Shown here one piece after another: positions 48,247 to 58,122 of a stretch of DNA of 64,000 nucleotides. The position numbers and the translations under genes are program-made. Source of the stretch: Flavobacteriaceae bacterium UBA5544 (GTDB taxonomy: Bacteria; Bacteroidota; Bacteroidia; Flavobacteriales; Flavobacteriaceae); assembly GCA_002426755.1 (NCBI GenBank), contig DINI01000002.1, positions 118,178-182,177 on the forward strand, written 5' to 3'. Numbering within the stretch: the stretch's first letter is position 1; every line of letters begins with the position of its first letter. The notes under the pieces are model-generated. The model did no database searches. It was not told the DNA's origin and was given only the letters and a program-made list of their open reading frames with translations.

Positions 48247-50244
48247 GTGGCAGTCACCGAAAAAAGCATATTGAACCGATTGTATTTTGTAGCAGGCATC
48301 ATGTTTGTCTTTGCTATCGCCGTTGTGTTCAAATTGTTTAGTATTCAATTTGTTCAAGGTGATAAGTATAGAGAATTAGCAGAAGAACGTACCATAAAAA
48401 ATGTAGTGATTCCGGCAAATAGAGGCAATGTCTATGCGGCAGACGGAAGTCTTTTGGCAACCTCCATACCTAAATATGACATTCGTTTTGATGCCTTGAC
48501 TCCAACTACGACGACTTTTGAAAAATATCTCAAACCATTAAGTGATTCGCTTTCTAAATACAGTGGTAAATCATCGACTTACTATCAAAATGAGTTGAGA
48601 AAGGCAAGAGCCAACAAAAACCGATATTTTCTGGTGGCACGAAACATCAGCTATACAGATTATACAAGAATTAGAAATTTTCCTTTATTAAAATTAGGTG
48701 CCTTCAAAGGAGGATTGATTGTGGAGCAGACCACAAAACGGGAACATCCAATGGGTGGTATTGCACAGCGTAGTATTGGTTATGAGCGATTTTCGGATGA
48801 TGGGACGGTTACTCGTGCAGGAATTGATGGTGCTTTCGGAAGCAAATATCTTCGAGGGATTGATGGGCATCGATGGAAACAAAAAATTGGGCAAGGACAA
48901 TGGAAGCCAATTGCAGATTACAATGAAGTGGAGCCAAAAGACGGCTATGATATTTATACGACAATAGATGTCAATATTCAAGACATTGCGCATCATGCCT
49001 TATTAAAACAGTTGGAATATTACGAAGCAGAACACGGTTGTGTGGTGGTAATGGAAGTGAAAACAGGCGAAATCAGAGCCATTTCAAATCTTGGAAAAAC
49101 AAAAGATGGATTTTATTATGAGAAATTGAATTATGCCGTGGGTGAATCCCACGAACCTGGCTCGACTTTTAAATTGATGGCGTTGGCAGCAGCTTTGGAA
49201 GACAAAGTTGTGGATACGTCAGATGTGGTCGATACAGGTAATGGTTCAAAACGTTTTTATGGTAGAACCATATATGATTCTCATGGTTATGGAAAGATTT
49301 CAATAGCAAGAGCTCTTGAAGTGTCTTCCAATATAGGATTTGCAACAATCATTGATGATAATTATTCTAAAAATCCAATCAAATTCATTAACAGGCTTAA
49401 GAGTTGGCATCTTAATGAACCACTAGGGTTGGCTATTCTCGGCGAGGGAAAACCTGACATTTCAGCTCCCGGTGATAAAAAATGGAGTAAAAATGCTTTG
49501 CCTTCTATGGCTTACGGTTATAATTTGAGCTTAACGCCATTGCAAACCTTAACCTTTTATAATGCTATTGCCAATAATGGCGAAATGGTTAAACCTCATT
49601 TTTTAAGAGAAGTAAGAGAGTTTGATAAGAACATTGAAACTGTTGATAAAAAAATTATTGAGACTAAAATCTGTTCTGATGAAACTATAAAAAAATTACA
49701 GGCAATATTAAAGAATGTTGTGGTACGAGGAACGGGCAAAAGTCTCTATTCGCCAACATTTTCTATGTCCGGAAAAACAGGAACGGCAAAAAAAGAGTAT
49801 TGGACAGCCGATTGGGAAAGAAACAAGAAGTATATATCCTCATTTGCAGGTTATTTTCCTTCTGAAAACCCTAAATATTCTTGCATTGTAGTCATTCATG
49901 AGCCAAGCACTAAAAAAGGTTTTTACGGAGCGGATGTTTCTGGCCCTGTTTTTAAAGCGATAGCCCAAAAAATATTTACCGATACACCAATAAGTGACGA
50001 GATTAAGTCTCTCAATTTTAAAAATTCAGTAGTAGAAAAAGATTTTGAGAATTACTATGACTTTGCCCAAACTTATAAAACAATTATGCCAGATGTTACA
50101 GGGATGCCAGCTATGGACGCGCTTGCATTACTTGAGAACATGGGTTTAAAAGTAAAGGTTGAAGGCGTTGGCATTATCAAAAAACAATCTATAGATAAAG
50201 GTACCAAAGTTCAAAGGAATCAAACAGTCATCTTGAATATTTAA
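48247..50244 (+). CDS. ftsI: Division transpeptidase FtsI (PBP3) with a PASTA domain
   Basis: A septal peptidoglycan transpeptidase. The 665-residue protein starts at GTG 48247 and has an N-terminal membrane anchor (about 14-32). A pedestal domain comes next, then the transpeptidase domain with SxxK in EPGSTFKLMALA, SxN in SSNIG and KTG in MSGKTGTAKKEY. A single PASTA domain at about 610-665 (PDVTGMPAMDALALLENMGLK) ends the protein, as often in Bacteroidota. It overlaps murE by 1 base. Confidence 0.95.
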   Translation: MAVTEKSILNRLYFVAGIMFVFAIAVVFKLFSIQFVQGDKYRELAEERTIKNVVIPANRGNVYAADGSLLATSIPKYDIRFDALTPTTTTFEKYLKPLSDSLSKYSGKSSTYYQNELRKARANKNRYFLVARNISYTDYTRIRNFPLLKLGAFKGGLIVEQTTKREHPMGGIAQRSIGYERFSDDGTVTRAGIDGAFGSKYLRGIDGHRWKQKIGQGQWKPIADYNEVEPKDGYDIYTTIDVNIQDIAHHALLKQLEYYEAEHGCVVVMEVKTGEIRAISNLGKTKDGFYYEKLNYAVGESHEPGSTFKLMALAAALEDKVVDTSDVVDTGNGSKRFYGRTIYDSHGYGKISIARALEVSSNIGFATIIDDNYSKNPIKFINRLKSWHLNEPLGLAILGEGKPDISAPGDKKWSKNALPSMAYGYNLSLTPLQTLTFYNAIANNGEMVKPHFLREVREFDKNIETVDKKIIETKICSDETIKKLQAILKNVVVRGTGKSLYSPTFSMSGKTGTAKKEYWTADWERNKKYISSFAGYFPSENPKYSCIVVIHEPSTKKGFYGADVSGPVFKAIAQKIFTDTPISDEIKSLNFKNSVVEKDFENYYDFAQTYKTIMPDVTGMPAMDALALLENMGLKVKVEGVGIIKKQSIDKGTKVQRNQTVILNI

Positions 50245-51707
50245 TGACAGAGTTAAAGCACATATTATATAAAGTTACTATCAATGCAGTAGTTGGCAGT
50301 ACAGGTGTGCAGATCAATGCCATTGATTTTGATTCACGCCATATGTCTAAAAATGATGTTTTTGTTGCCATTAAAGGAACGGTTTCTGATGGCCATCAGT
50401 TCATTGATACAGCCATTGAAAAAGGTGCAATCGCCATTGTTTGTGAAACGTTGCCATCAAATCTTCAAAACGGCATTACTTATATAGAAGTGGAAAGCGC
50501 CAGCAAAGCATTGGCATTCATGGCTTCCAATTATTATGGGAATCCATCAACAAATCTCAAATTGGTTGGTGTTACAGGAACCAATGGAAAAACAACTGTT
50601 GCCACTTTATTATATCAGCTCTTCAAAAAAGCAGGTTTTAAAGTTGGATTGTTATCTACTGTCAAAATTATGGTCGATAACACTGAATATAAGGCAACAC
50701 ATACGACTCCAGATTCATTATCTATTAACAAGTATTTAAGTATGATGAATGAGGAAGGTGTTGAATTTTGCTTTATGGAAGTGAGTTCACATGGCATTCA
50801 TCAAAATCGTACTGAAGGTTTAAAGTTTGAGGGAGGCATCTTCACAAATTTATCCCATGACCATTTAGATTATCACGAGACCTTTGCAGAATACAGAGAT
50901 GTCAAAAAATCATTCTTTGATAATTTATCAAAAGAAGCGTTTGCCTTGGTCAATATTGATGACAAGAACGGATTGGTCATGCTTCAAAATACCAAGGCGA
51001 GGAAATTCACTTATGCGCTCAAAACCTATGCTGATTATAAAGCCCAAATTTTAGAAAACCAATTTGGAGGCTTGTTGCTAAAAATTAATGATAACGAAGT
51101 CTGGACACGATTGGTTGGAAACTTTAACGCTTACAACATTTTGGCAATTTATGCTACTGCAGAATTGCTGGGCTTGGAAAAAGTTGAAAATCTTCGTTTG
51201 ATTAGTGAATTGGAAAGCGTGAGTGGTCGCTTTCAATATCTAATTTCAGATGAAAAAATCACGGCTATTGTTGATTATGCACATACTCCTGATGCGTTGC
51301 AAAATGTATTGGAAACCATTAATAGCATCCGAACCAAAAACGAAGAGTTGATTACGGTAGTTGGTTGTGGCGGGGATAGAGATAAAACAAAGCGTCCCAA
51401 AATGGGTCACATTGCGTCAGCTTTGAGCACTAAAGTCATTTTTACTAGTGACAATCCGCGAAGTGAAGTTCCAGAGATCATCATAGAAGAAATAGAAAAA
51501 GGTGTTGAACCTCAAAATTTTAAAAAAATTGTTTCAATTGTTGATAGAAAACAAGCGATTAAAACCGCATGTCAAATGGCGCAACCTAATGACATCATTT
51601 TGATTGCAGGAAAAGGTCATGAAACTTATCAAGAAATAAAAGGAATCCGTAGCGATTTTGATGATTATAAAATTGTACAAGAATTTTTAAAACAATTACA
51701 AAAATAA
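50244..51707 (+). CDS. murE: UDP-MurNAc-tripeptide synthetase MurE, meso-DAP type
   Basis: Adds the third residue to the peptidoglycan stem. The 487-residue Mur ligase has its ATP site in GVTGTNGKTTVATLL and the carbamylated-Lys region in FEGGIFTNLSHDHLDYHETFAEY. DNPR in FTSDNPRSEVPEII is the motif that selects meso-diaminopimelate over lysine, as expected for a Gram-negative wall. It lies between ftsI and mraY with 0-1 base gaps. Confidence 0.95.
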   Translation: MTELKHILYKVTINAVVGSTGVQINAIDFDSRHMSKNDVFVAIKGTVSDGHQFIDTAIEKGAIAIVCETLPSNLQNGITYIEVESASKALAFMASNYYGNPSTNLKLVGVTGTNGKTTVATLLYQLFKKAGFKVGLLSTVKIMVDNTEYKATHTTPDSLSINKYLSMMNEEGVEFCFMEVSSHGIHQNRTEGLKFEGGIFTNLSHDHLDYHETFAEYRDVKKSFFDNLSKEAFALVNIDDKNGLVMLQNTKARKFTYALKTYADYKAQILENQFGGLLLKINDNEVWTRLVGNFNAYNILAIYATAELLGLEKVENLRLISELESVSGRFQYLISDEKITAIVDYAHTPDALQNVLETINSIRTKNEELITVVGCGGDRDKTKRPKMGHIASALSTKVIFTSDNPRSEVPEIIIEEIEKGVEPQNFKKIVSIVDRKQAIKTACQMAQPNDIILIAGKGHETYQEIKGIRSDFDDYKIVQEFLKQLQK

Positions 51708-51708
51708 T

Positions 51709-52944
51709 ATGCTGTATTACCTATTCGAATATTTAGAAAAGCATTTCCAAATTCCTGGCGCATCTCTCTTTGGGTTTATCACCTTTAGAGCTGCGATGGC
51801 CATTATTTTGTCCTTGCTTATTTCTACGATTTTTGGTAAACGCATCATTCGATTTTTACAAAGACAACAAGTTGGAGAAACCATTCGCGATTTAGGGCTG
51901 GAAGGACAAGTTGAAAAAGCTGGTACACCAACCATGGGTGGAATTATCATCATTTTGGCGACCCTCATTCCGGTATTGTTATTGGCAAAACTTGAAAATA
52001 TTTACATTATTCTTTTGATAGTCACCACACTTTGGATGGGAACGATCGGCTTCATTGACGACTATATCAAAAAATTCAAAAAAGATAAAGAAGGATTAAA
52101 AGGAAAGTTTAAAGTTCTGGGTCAAGTGGGTCTTGGGATTATTGTGGGTGCAACGCTTTATTTTCATCCAAATGTCACAGTTAGAGAAGAATTGCCACAA
52201 AACCAACAGAAAGAAATTGTGATGTCTGATGGTTCAATTCAAAAGCAATTTAGTTATGAGGAAAAATCAACAAAAACGACCATTCCCTTCGTCAAGGAAA
52301 ATGAATTTGATTACTCCGAACTTATTACTTGGATAGATCCAGGCTTTAAAAAATATGCATGGATTGTATTCATTTTAGTCAGCATTTTCATTATTACAGC
52401 AGTTTCCAATGGCGCAAATTTGACTGATGGTATTGATGGATTGGCCGCTGGAACATCCGCCATCATTGTCCTCACACTTGGAATTTTCGCATGGGTTTCG
52501 GGTAACATCATTTTTTCAGAGTATCTCAACATCATGTATATCCCACGAGTGGAGGAGCTCACAATTTACATTGCTGCTTTTGTAGGGGCGTTGATTGGAT
52601 TTTTGTGGTACAACACCTATCCAGCGCAGGTGTTCATGGGGGATACAGGAAGTTTGACCATTGGAGGAATTATCGCTGTGATAGCAATTGCGGTTCGAAA
52701 AGAGTGGTTGATTCCAGTGTTATGTGGCATCTTTTTAGCCGAAAATCTATCTGTGATGATGCAAGTGAGCTGGTTCAAGTACACCAAGAAAAAGTATGGT
52801 GAAGGACGACGCATTTTTAAAATGTCGCCTTTGCATCATCATTACCAAAAATCAGGATATCATGAAAGTAAAATCGTAACCCGATTTTGGATTGTCGGGA
52901 TTTTACTGGCGATACTGTCCATAGTGACCTTGAAAATCAGATAG
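51709..52944 (+). CDS. mraY: Phospho-MurNAc-pentapeptide transferase MraY, with an enlarged loop
   Basis: Moves the muramyl pentapeptide onto undecaprenyl phosphate, making lipid I in the inner membrane. It has about ten helices, with conserved TPTMGGIII, GFIDDYIK and ANLTDGIDGLAAG (catalytic Asp residues). Its 411 residues exceed the usual 360 because of an insert at about residues 152-212 between helices (FHPNVTVREELPQNQQKEIV and onward), predicted outside the membrane core. A His-rich loop (MSPLHHHYQKSGYHESK) is normal for the family. Confidence 0.95.
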   Translation: MLYYLFEYLEKHFQIPGASLFGFITFRAAMAIILSLLISTIFGKRIIRFLQRQQVGETIRDLGLEGQVEKAGTPTMGGIIIILATLIPVLLLAKLENIYIILLIVTTLWMGTIGFIDDYIKKFKKDKEGLKGKFKVLGQVGLGIIVGATLYFHPNVTVREELPQNQQKEIVMSDGSIQKQFSYEEKSTKTTIPFVKENEFDYSELITWIDPGFKKYAWIVFILVSIFIITAVSNGANLTDGIDGLAAGTSAIIVLTLGIFAWVSGNIIFSEYLNIMYIPRVEELTIYIAAFVGALIGFLWYNTYPAQVFMGDTGSLTIGGIIAVIAIAVRKEWLIPVLCGIFLAENLSVMMQVSWFKYTKKKYGEGRRIFKMSPLHHHYQKSGYHESKIVTRFWIVGILLAILSIVTLKIR

Positions 52945-52945
52945 C

Positions 52946-54277
52946 ATGAAACGATTGGTGATTCTTGGTGGTGGAGAAAGTGGTGTTGGTACAGCACTTT
53001 TGGGAAGGGCAAAAGGATACGAAGTTTTTGTTTCTGACAAAGGCTCAATTAAAGAAAAATATAGAGACGTTCTTAAACATAATGGTATTGAATTTGAAGA
53101 TGAACAGCATACGGAATCAAAAATCCTGAATGCGGACATCGTGATGAAAAGCCCAGGAATTCCTGACAAAGTTTCCGTTGTGAAACAGATTCGTGAAAAC
53201 GGAATTCAAGTTGTTTCCGAAATCGAATTTGCATCAAAATTTACAGATGCAACGATTGTTGGCATCACAGGCAGCAATGGGAAAACAACCACTGCGAGTT
53301 TAACCTATCACATTCTAAACCAGGAATTGGAAGTTGGCTTGTCGGGCAATATTGGGAAGAGTTTTGCACAACAAATTCTGGAGCATGATTATCCAAATTA
53401 TGTGTTGGAAATCAGTAGTTTTCAGTTGGATGATATTATGGATTTCAAACCACACATTGCAGTTTTGCTCAACATCACACCAGACCATTTGGACCGATAT
53501 GATTACAAGTTTGAGAATTATATCAATTCAAAATTCAGAATTGCGATGAACCAAACCGAAGAGGATTTCCTGATTTATGATGCAGATGATGAGGTCATTA
53601 ACGAATGGCTCAAAAACAATAAAATTCAATCCACATTATTACCATTTTCATTGGTCAAAACAATTGATAATGGAGCATATTTAGATAAAGAGAATATAAA
53701 AATAACGATAGATAACAATCAAATAATTATGCCAACAGCAAATTTAGCTTTAGAAGGAAAACATAACATCAAGAACCAAATGGCTGCTTCAACCGTAGCC
53801 CATTTATTGAAAATCAGAAAACAGACCATTCGCGAAAGTTTGGAAAATTTTCAAGGTGTAGAACATCGGTTGGAACATGTATTGAAAATCAACAAAGTTC
53901 AGTACATCAACGATTCCAAGGCAACGAATGTCAATTCTACCTATTATGCTTTGGATAGTGTGGACACACCAACGGTTTGGATTGTTGGTGGTGTTGATAA
54001 AGGCAATAATTATAACGAATTATTTCCTTTTGTAAATGAAAAAGTAAAGGCGATTATCTGCTTGGGTGTTGATAACAAAAAGTTGATGGACACTTTTGGA
54101 ACTATGGTCGATGTTATTGTCGAAACCCAATTTATGAGTGAAGCTGTAAAAATCGCCTATAAAATTGCCGAAGCTGGAGATACGGTTTTGTTATCACCTG
54201 CTTGCGCAAGTTTTGATTTGTTTGAAAATTACGAAGACAGAGGACGTCAATTTAAAGATGCTGTAAGAAATTTATAA
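52946..54277 (+). CDS. murD: UDP-MurNAc-L-alanine:D-glutamate ligase MurD
   Basis: Adds D-Glu to UDP-MurNAc-L-Ala. The 443-residue ligase has a dinucleotide-type N-terminus (LVILGGGESGVGTALL), the ATP loop GITGSNGKTTTASLTYH and the LNITPDHLDRYDY segment. INDSKATNVNSTYYAL and WIVGGVDKGNNY, typical of MurD, are near residue 320. It overlaps ftsW by 1 base. Confidence 0.95.
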   Translation: MKRLVILGGGESGVGTALLGRAKGYEVFVSDKGSIKEKYRDVLKHNGIEFEDEQHTESKILNADIVMKSPGIPDKVSVVKQIRENGIQVVSEIEFASKFTDATIVGITGSNGKTTTASLTYHILNQELEVGLSGNIGKSFAQQILEHDYPNYVLEISSFQLDDIMDFKPHIAVLLNITPDHLDRYDYKFENYINSKFRIAMNQTEEDFLIYDADDEVINEWLKNNKIQSTLLPFSLVKTIDNGAYLDKENIKITIDNNQIIMPTANLALEGKHNIKNQMAASTVAHLLKIRKQTIRESLENFQGVEHRLEHVLKINKVQYINDSKATNVNSTYYALDSVDTPTVWIVGGVDKGNNYNELFPFVNEKVKAIICLGVDNKKLMDTFGTMVDVIVETQFMSEAVKIAYKIAEAGDTVLLSPACASFDLFENYEDRGRQFKDAVRNL

Positions 54278-55476
54278 TGAATAATTTGCTAACACATATC
54301 AAGGGAGACCGATTGATTTGGGCAATTGTCACATTGTTGGCGATTTTCTCATTCCTTCCTGTGTATAGCGCATCGAGCAATTTGGCATATACTGCAACGT
54401 CAGGGAGCACTTTTACATTTTTCATTAAACATTTCATGCATTTGTTTTTGGGTTTTTTGATTATTTATGGAGTGCATAAAATCCCTTACCGATATTTTAG
54501 AGGATTGTCGATGGTCATGATTCCTATTGTATTGGTTTTGTTGATTGTTACAATGCTCCAAGGTACCACAATTGAAGGCGCGAATGCAAGTCGTTGGATA
54601 CAGATTCCATTGGTCGGAATGTCATTTCAGACCTCTACATTGGCAGCTGTTGTACTGATGGTATACGTGGCAAGATATTTATCAAAAATCCAAGAAAAGG
54701 AAATCACTTTCAAAGAAACCATTTTACCATTGTGGCTGCCGGTTTTTTTAGTGTTGAGCTTAATTTTACCTGCAAATTTCTCCACTACGGCAATCATGTT
54801 TGCAATGGTAATGATATTGACATTCATTGGAGGTTATCCAATTAAATATCTGGCCATTATTGTAGGAACCGGGTTGGTGGCTTTGACCTTGTTTATTTTG
54901 ACGGCAAAAGCGTTCCCTAATTTAATGGAGAACAGAATTCATACTTGGGAAAACCGAGTTGAAAACTTTTTTAATGAAGGCGAAGATTCCGAAGCTGATT
55001 ATCAAATCGAAAAAGCAAAAATTGCCATTGCCTCTGGTGGTATTCAAGGTTTGGGGCCTGGAAAAAGTGTACAGAAAAACTTTTTACCACAATCATCTTC
55101 AGATTTCATTTTTGCGATTATCATAGAAGAATACGGATTAATTGGTGGACTAATTTTGTTGGTGATGTATTGTTGGTTATTATTCCGAATCGTCATCATT
55201 TCTCAAAAGGCAGATACCGTTTTTGGAAAATTAGTGGTGCTCGGTGTCGGTTTGCCAATTGTTTTTCAAGCGTTTATAAATATGGCTGTAGCTGTGGAAT
55301 TATTCCCGGTTACAGGACAGACTTTACCTTTGATTAGTAGTGGGGGAACCTCCATTTGGATGACCTGTTTGGCTATTGGGATTATATTGAGTGTGAGTGT
55401 AAAACGAGAGGAGATAAAAGGACAGGTAGAAATCGACGAAGAGAATCCTCTCGAAATTTTAAGTGAAGCGATTTAA
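54277..55476 (+). CDS. ftsW: Septal glycosyltransferase FtsW (SEDS family)
   Basis: A 399-residue polytopic protein that polymerises glycan strands during division, in partnership with FtsI. About ten helices are visible. Signature segments are NASRWIQIPLVGMSFQTS (about residue 100), LPANFSTTAIMFAMVMIL, KAKIAIASGGIQGLGPGKS with the catalytic-loop region, LPQSSSDFIFAIIIEEYGL, and PLISSGGTSIWMTC. It has 1 base of overlap with murD and 0 bases to murG. Confidence 0.95.
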   Translation: MNNLLTHIKGDRLIWAIVTLLAIFSFLPVYSASSNLAYTATSGSTFTFFIKHFMHLFLGFLIIYGVHKIPYRYFRGLSMVMIPIVLVLLIVTMLQGTTIEGANASRWIQIPLVGMSFQTSTLAAVVLMVYVARYLSKIQEKEITFKETILPLWLPVFLVLSLILPANFSTTAIMFAMVMILTFIGGYPIKYLAIIVGTGLVALTLFILTAKAFPNLMENRIHTWENRVENFFNEGEDSEADYQIEKAKIAIASGGIQGLGPGKSVQKNFLPQSSSDFIFAIIIEEYGLIGGLILLVMYCWLLFRIVIISQKADTVFGKLVVLGVGLPIVFQAFINMAVAVELFPVTGQTLPLISSGGTSIWMTCLAIGIILSVSVKREEIKGQVEIDEENPLEILSEAI

Positions 55477-56574
55477 ATGAGCAATTATAAAATCATATTA
55501 TCTGGAGGCGGTACAGGAGGTCATATTTATCCTGCAATTGCGATTGCGAATGAATTGAAATCCCGTTTCCCAGATGCTGAATTTTTATTTGTTGGTGCTT
55601 TAGATCGCATGGAAATGGAAAAAGTGCCGCAAGCAGGCTATAAAATTGAAGGACTTTGGATTTCTGGAGTACAGCGAAAATTAACGGCTAAAAATCTAGC
55701 ATTTCCTTTCAAATTGATGAGTAGTTTGATTAAAGCCAGAAAAATCGTTAGAAAATTTAAACCAGATGTCGCCATTGGTACAGGAGGTTTTGCTAGTGGC
55801 CCATTATTGAATATGGCTGCCTCCAATAGAGTTCGTTGTTTGATTCAAGAACAAAACTCCTATCCCGGAATTACTAATAAGATTTTGGGCAAGAAAGTGG
55901 ATAAAATTTGTGTGGCTTACGACGGTTTGGAACGTTTTTTTCCAAGTGAAAAACTAATCAAAACAGGAAACCCGATTCGTCAGGATTTGTTGACTATTCA
56001 TAGTAAAACCAATGAAGGAAAAGCTTTTTTTAAATTAAACTCTGGAAAGAAAACCTTGTTGATCTTAGGGGGGAGTTTAGGGTCAAAACGTATCAATGAA
56101 TTAATTGAAAAGGAGTTGGAATTTTTTCAAACACAGAATGTGCAGCTCATTTGGCAATGTGGCAAACTATATCACGAGCAATACAAAAAGTACCACAATA
56201 TGGAAGATGTCCAAGTGCATGCGTTCATAAACTCTATGGATTTTGCTTATGCAGCCTCAGATGTTATTATTTCTAGAGCTGGTGCAAGTTCTGTTTCAGA
56301 ATTGTGCGTTGTCGGTAAACCCGTGATTTTTATTCCATCACCCAATGTTGCAGAGGACCATCAGACCAAAAATGCCATGGCAATCGTCAATAAAGATGCT
56401 GCGATGCTTATTAAAGAATCTGATTTGGATATCGATTTTGAGAATCGTTTTTCACAACTAATTTCATCACCAGAAAAACAACAGCAATTGGGGAAAAATA
56501 TCAAACAACTTGAATTGGTGAATGCCACAAAGGACATCGCGGATGAAGTTGAGAAATTGTTGAGGAAGAATTAA
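55477..56574 (+). CDS. murG: GlcNAc transferase MurG
   Basis: Adds GlcNAc to lipid I, making lipid II on the inner face of the membrane. The 365-residue GT28 enzyme has the N-terminal glycine-rich loop SGGGTGGHIYPAIAIANEL, the second GTGGFASGPLL, the NSYPGITNKIL segment and the donor-binding ISRAGASSVSEL and FIPSPNVAEDHQTKNA. It is the last gene before the one large spacer in the cluster. Confidence 0.95.
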   Translation: MSNYKIILSGGGTGGHIYPAIAIANELKSRFPDAEFLFVGALDRMEMEKVPQAGYKIEGLWISGVQRKLTAKNLAFPFKLMSSLIKARKIVRKFKPDVAIGTGGFASGPLLNMAASNRVRCLIQEQNSYPGITNKILGKKVDKICVAYDGLERFFPSEKLIKTGNPIRQDLLTIHSKTNEGKAFFKLNSGKKTLLILGGSLGSKRINELIEKELEFFQTQNVQLIWQCGKLYHEQYKKYHNMEDVQVHAFINSMDFAYAASDVIISRAGASSVSELCVVGKPVIFIPSPNVAEDHQTKNAMAIVNKDAAMLIKESDLDIDFENRFSQLISSPEKQQQLGKNIKQLELVNATKDIADEVEKLLRKN

Positions 56575-56763
56575 GTAGTTAGTACAAAGTATTAAGAAAG
56601 AAAAATTAAAAAAATGAAACAAGAGTCAAGAATCAGGACAAGAAAGGAGAAACATTCGTGTATTCGTGGCAAAAAAAAGGAATCACTTTAAACAACATTT
56701 TCCTGTCACTTCGAGCGTAGTCGAGAAGCTATCGGAATTAAAATTGAACAAAACAAACAAACA
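56575..56763. repeat. Repeat-bearing spacer between murG and murC
   Basis: 189 bases, the only large gap in this otherwise tight cluster. It has an ATTCGTGTATTCGTGGC unit (about 56656-56673) and, at 56703-56728, CTGTCACTTCGAGCGTAGTC followed by GAGAAG, the TCGAG hairpin repeat also seen at 12319 and inside the E2 gene. No gene is seen. Confidence 0.65.
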
Positions 56764-58122
56764 TTGAACCTAAAATCCATACATAACGTCTATTTCATCG
56801 GTATCGGAGGCATCGGAATGAGTGCTCTTGCTAGATATTTCGTGGCAAATGGTAAGGTTGTTTCTGGTTATGACAAAACTAAAACAGATATTACAGAGAG
56901 TCTGGAAGTTTTAGGAGTTAAAGTTCATTTTGAGGATTCTGTAGCTAATATTGATGAAAGGTTTTTGGAAGTCGATAAAACTTTGATCGTTTATACACCG
57001 GCTATTCCTAAAGATCATAAAGAATTGAACTATTTCAAGTCCAATGATTTTGAGGTCTTGAAACGTTCAACTGTTTTAGGTGAGATTACTAAAAACACCT
57101 TCTGTTTCGCTGTGGCTGGAACGCATGGCAAAACCACCACCACAAGTATTTTGGGATATTTATTGAACGAATCTAACGTTGAGGTCACGGCATTTTTAGG
57201 TGGTATCAGTGAAAACTATAATTCCAATTTCATCCTTAACGGAACCAAAGTAACAGTGGTGGAAGCCGATGAATTTGACCGTTCCTTTTTGACCTTGTCA
57301 CCAGATATGGCATGTATCACTTCTATGGATGCTGATCATTTGGATATTTATGGTGAAGCTGAAGAGCTTAAAAAATCATTTGTTGAGTTTTCAAAGAAAC
57401 TAAAACCAAATGGTAAGTTATTCGTTAAAAATGGTTTACCTATTAAAGGTATCACTTATGGAATAGAAGATGATTCTGATTATTCCGTTCAAAATATTAA
57501 AATAGTCAATGGCAGTTATGAGTTTGATGTCAAAACACCAGCTCAAACGCTACATAATTTCAAATTTAACCTACCTGGGCGACATAACCTGTCGAATGCA
57601 TTAATAGCCTTGGCGATGTCTGTAGAATATGGAATCCCTCACCAACAGCTCGCCAAAGCTTTAGCGTCTTACAAAGGAGTTAAAAGAAGATTTACCTATC
57701 AAATTAGGACAAATGATTTGGTATTTATTGACGATTACGCCCATCATCCCGAAGAGATAAACGCAGTACATCAAGCAGTAAGGGAAATGTACCCAAACAA
57801 AAAAGTATTGGCAATCTTTCAACCTCATTTATTCAGCCGCACTCGAGATTTTGCGGATGATTTTGCGAAAAGTCTATCACAATTTGATGAGATATTGTTG
57901 CTCGATATTTATCCGGCAAGAGAATTGCCAATGGAAGGCATTACCTCGGAATGGTTATTGACAAAAATCAACAATCCTAACAAAAAACTAATAGCAAAAA
58001 AGGAACTGATAACAGAGATAAAAAGTTCAAAATCTCAAGTGATTTTGACCATTGGGGCGGGCGATATTGGAGAAGAAGTGAAACATATAAAACAGGCATT
58101 GAGTAGTGAAACGATATTATAA
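56764..58122 (+). CDS. murC: UDP-MurNAc:L-alanine ligase MurC
   Basis: Adds the first residue of the stem peptide. The 452-residue Mur ligase starts at TTG 56764, giving the conserved NVYFIGIGGIGMSALARYF. The ATP loop is AVAGTHGKTTTTSILGYL, followed by VVEADEFDRSFLTL, DADHLDIYG and the C-terminal DDYAHHPEEINAV and FQPHLFSRTRDF. It comes after the repeat spacer, so a promoter of its own may lie there. It overlaps ftsQ by 17 bases. Confidence 0.95.
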   Translation: MNLKSIHNVYFIGIGGIGMSALARYFVANGKVVSGYDKTKTDITESLEVLGVKVHFEDSVANIDERFLEVDKTLIVYTPAIPKDHKELNYFKSNDFEVLKRSTVLGEITKNTFCFAVAGTHGKTTTTSILGYLLNESNVEVTAFLGGISENYNSNFILNGTKVTVVEADEFDRSFLTLSPDMACITSMDADHLDIYGEAEELKKSFVEFSKKLKPNGKLFVKNGLPIKGITYGIEDDSDYSVQNIKIVNGSYEFDVKTPAQTLHNFKFNLPGRHNLSNALIALAMSVEYGIPHQQLAKALASYKGVKRRFTYQIRTNDLVFIDDYAHHPEEINAVHQAVREMYPNKKVLAIFQPHLFSRTRDFADDFAKSLSQFDEILLLDIYPARELPMEGITSEWLLTKINNPNKKLIAKKELITEIKSSKSQVILTIGAGDIGEEVKHIKQALSSETIL

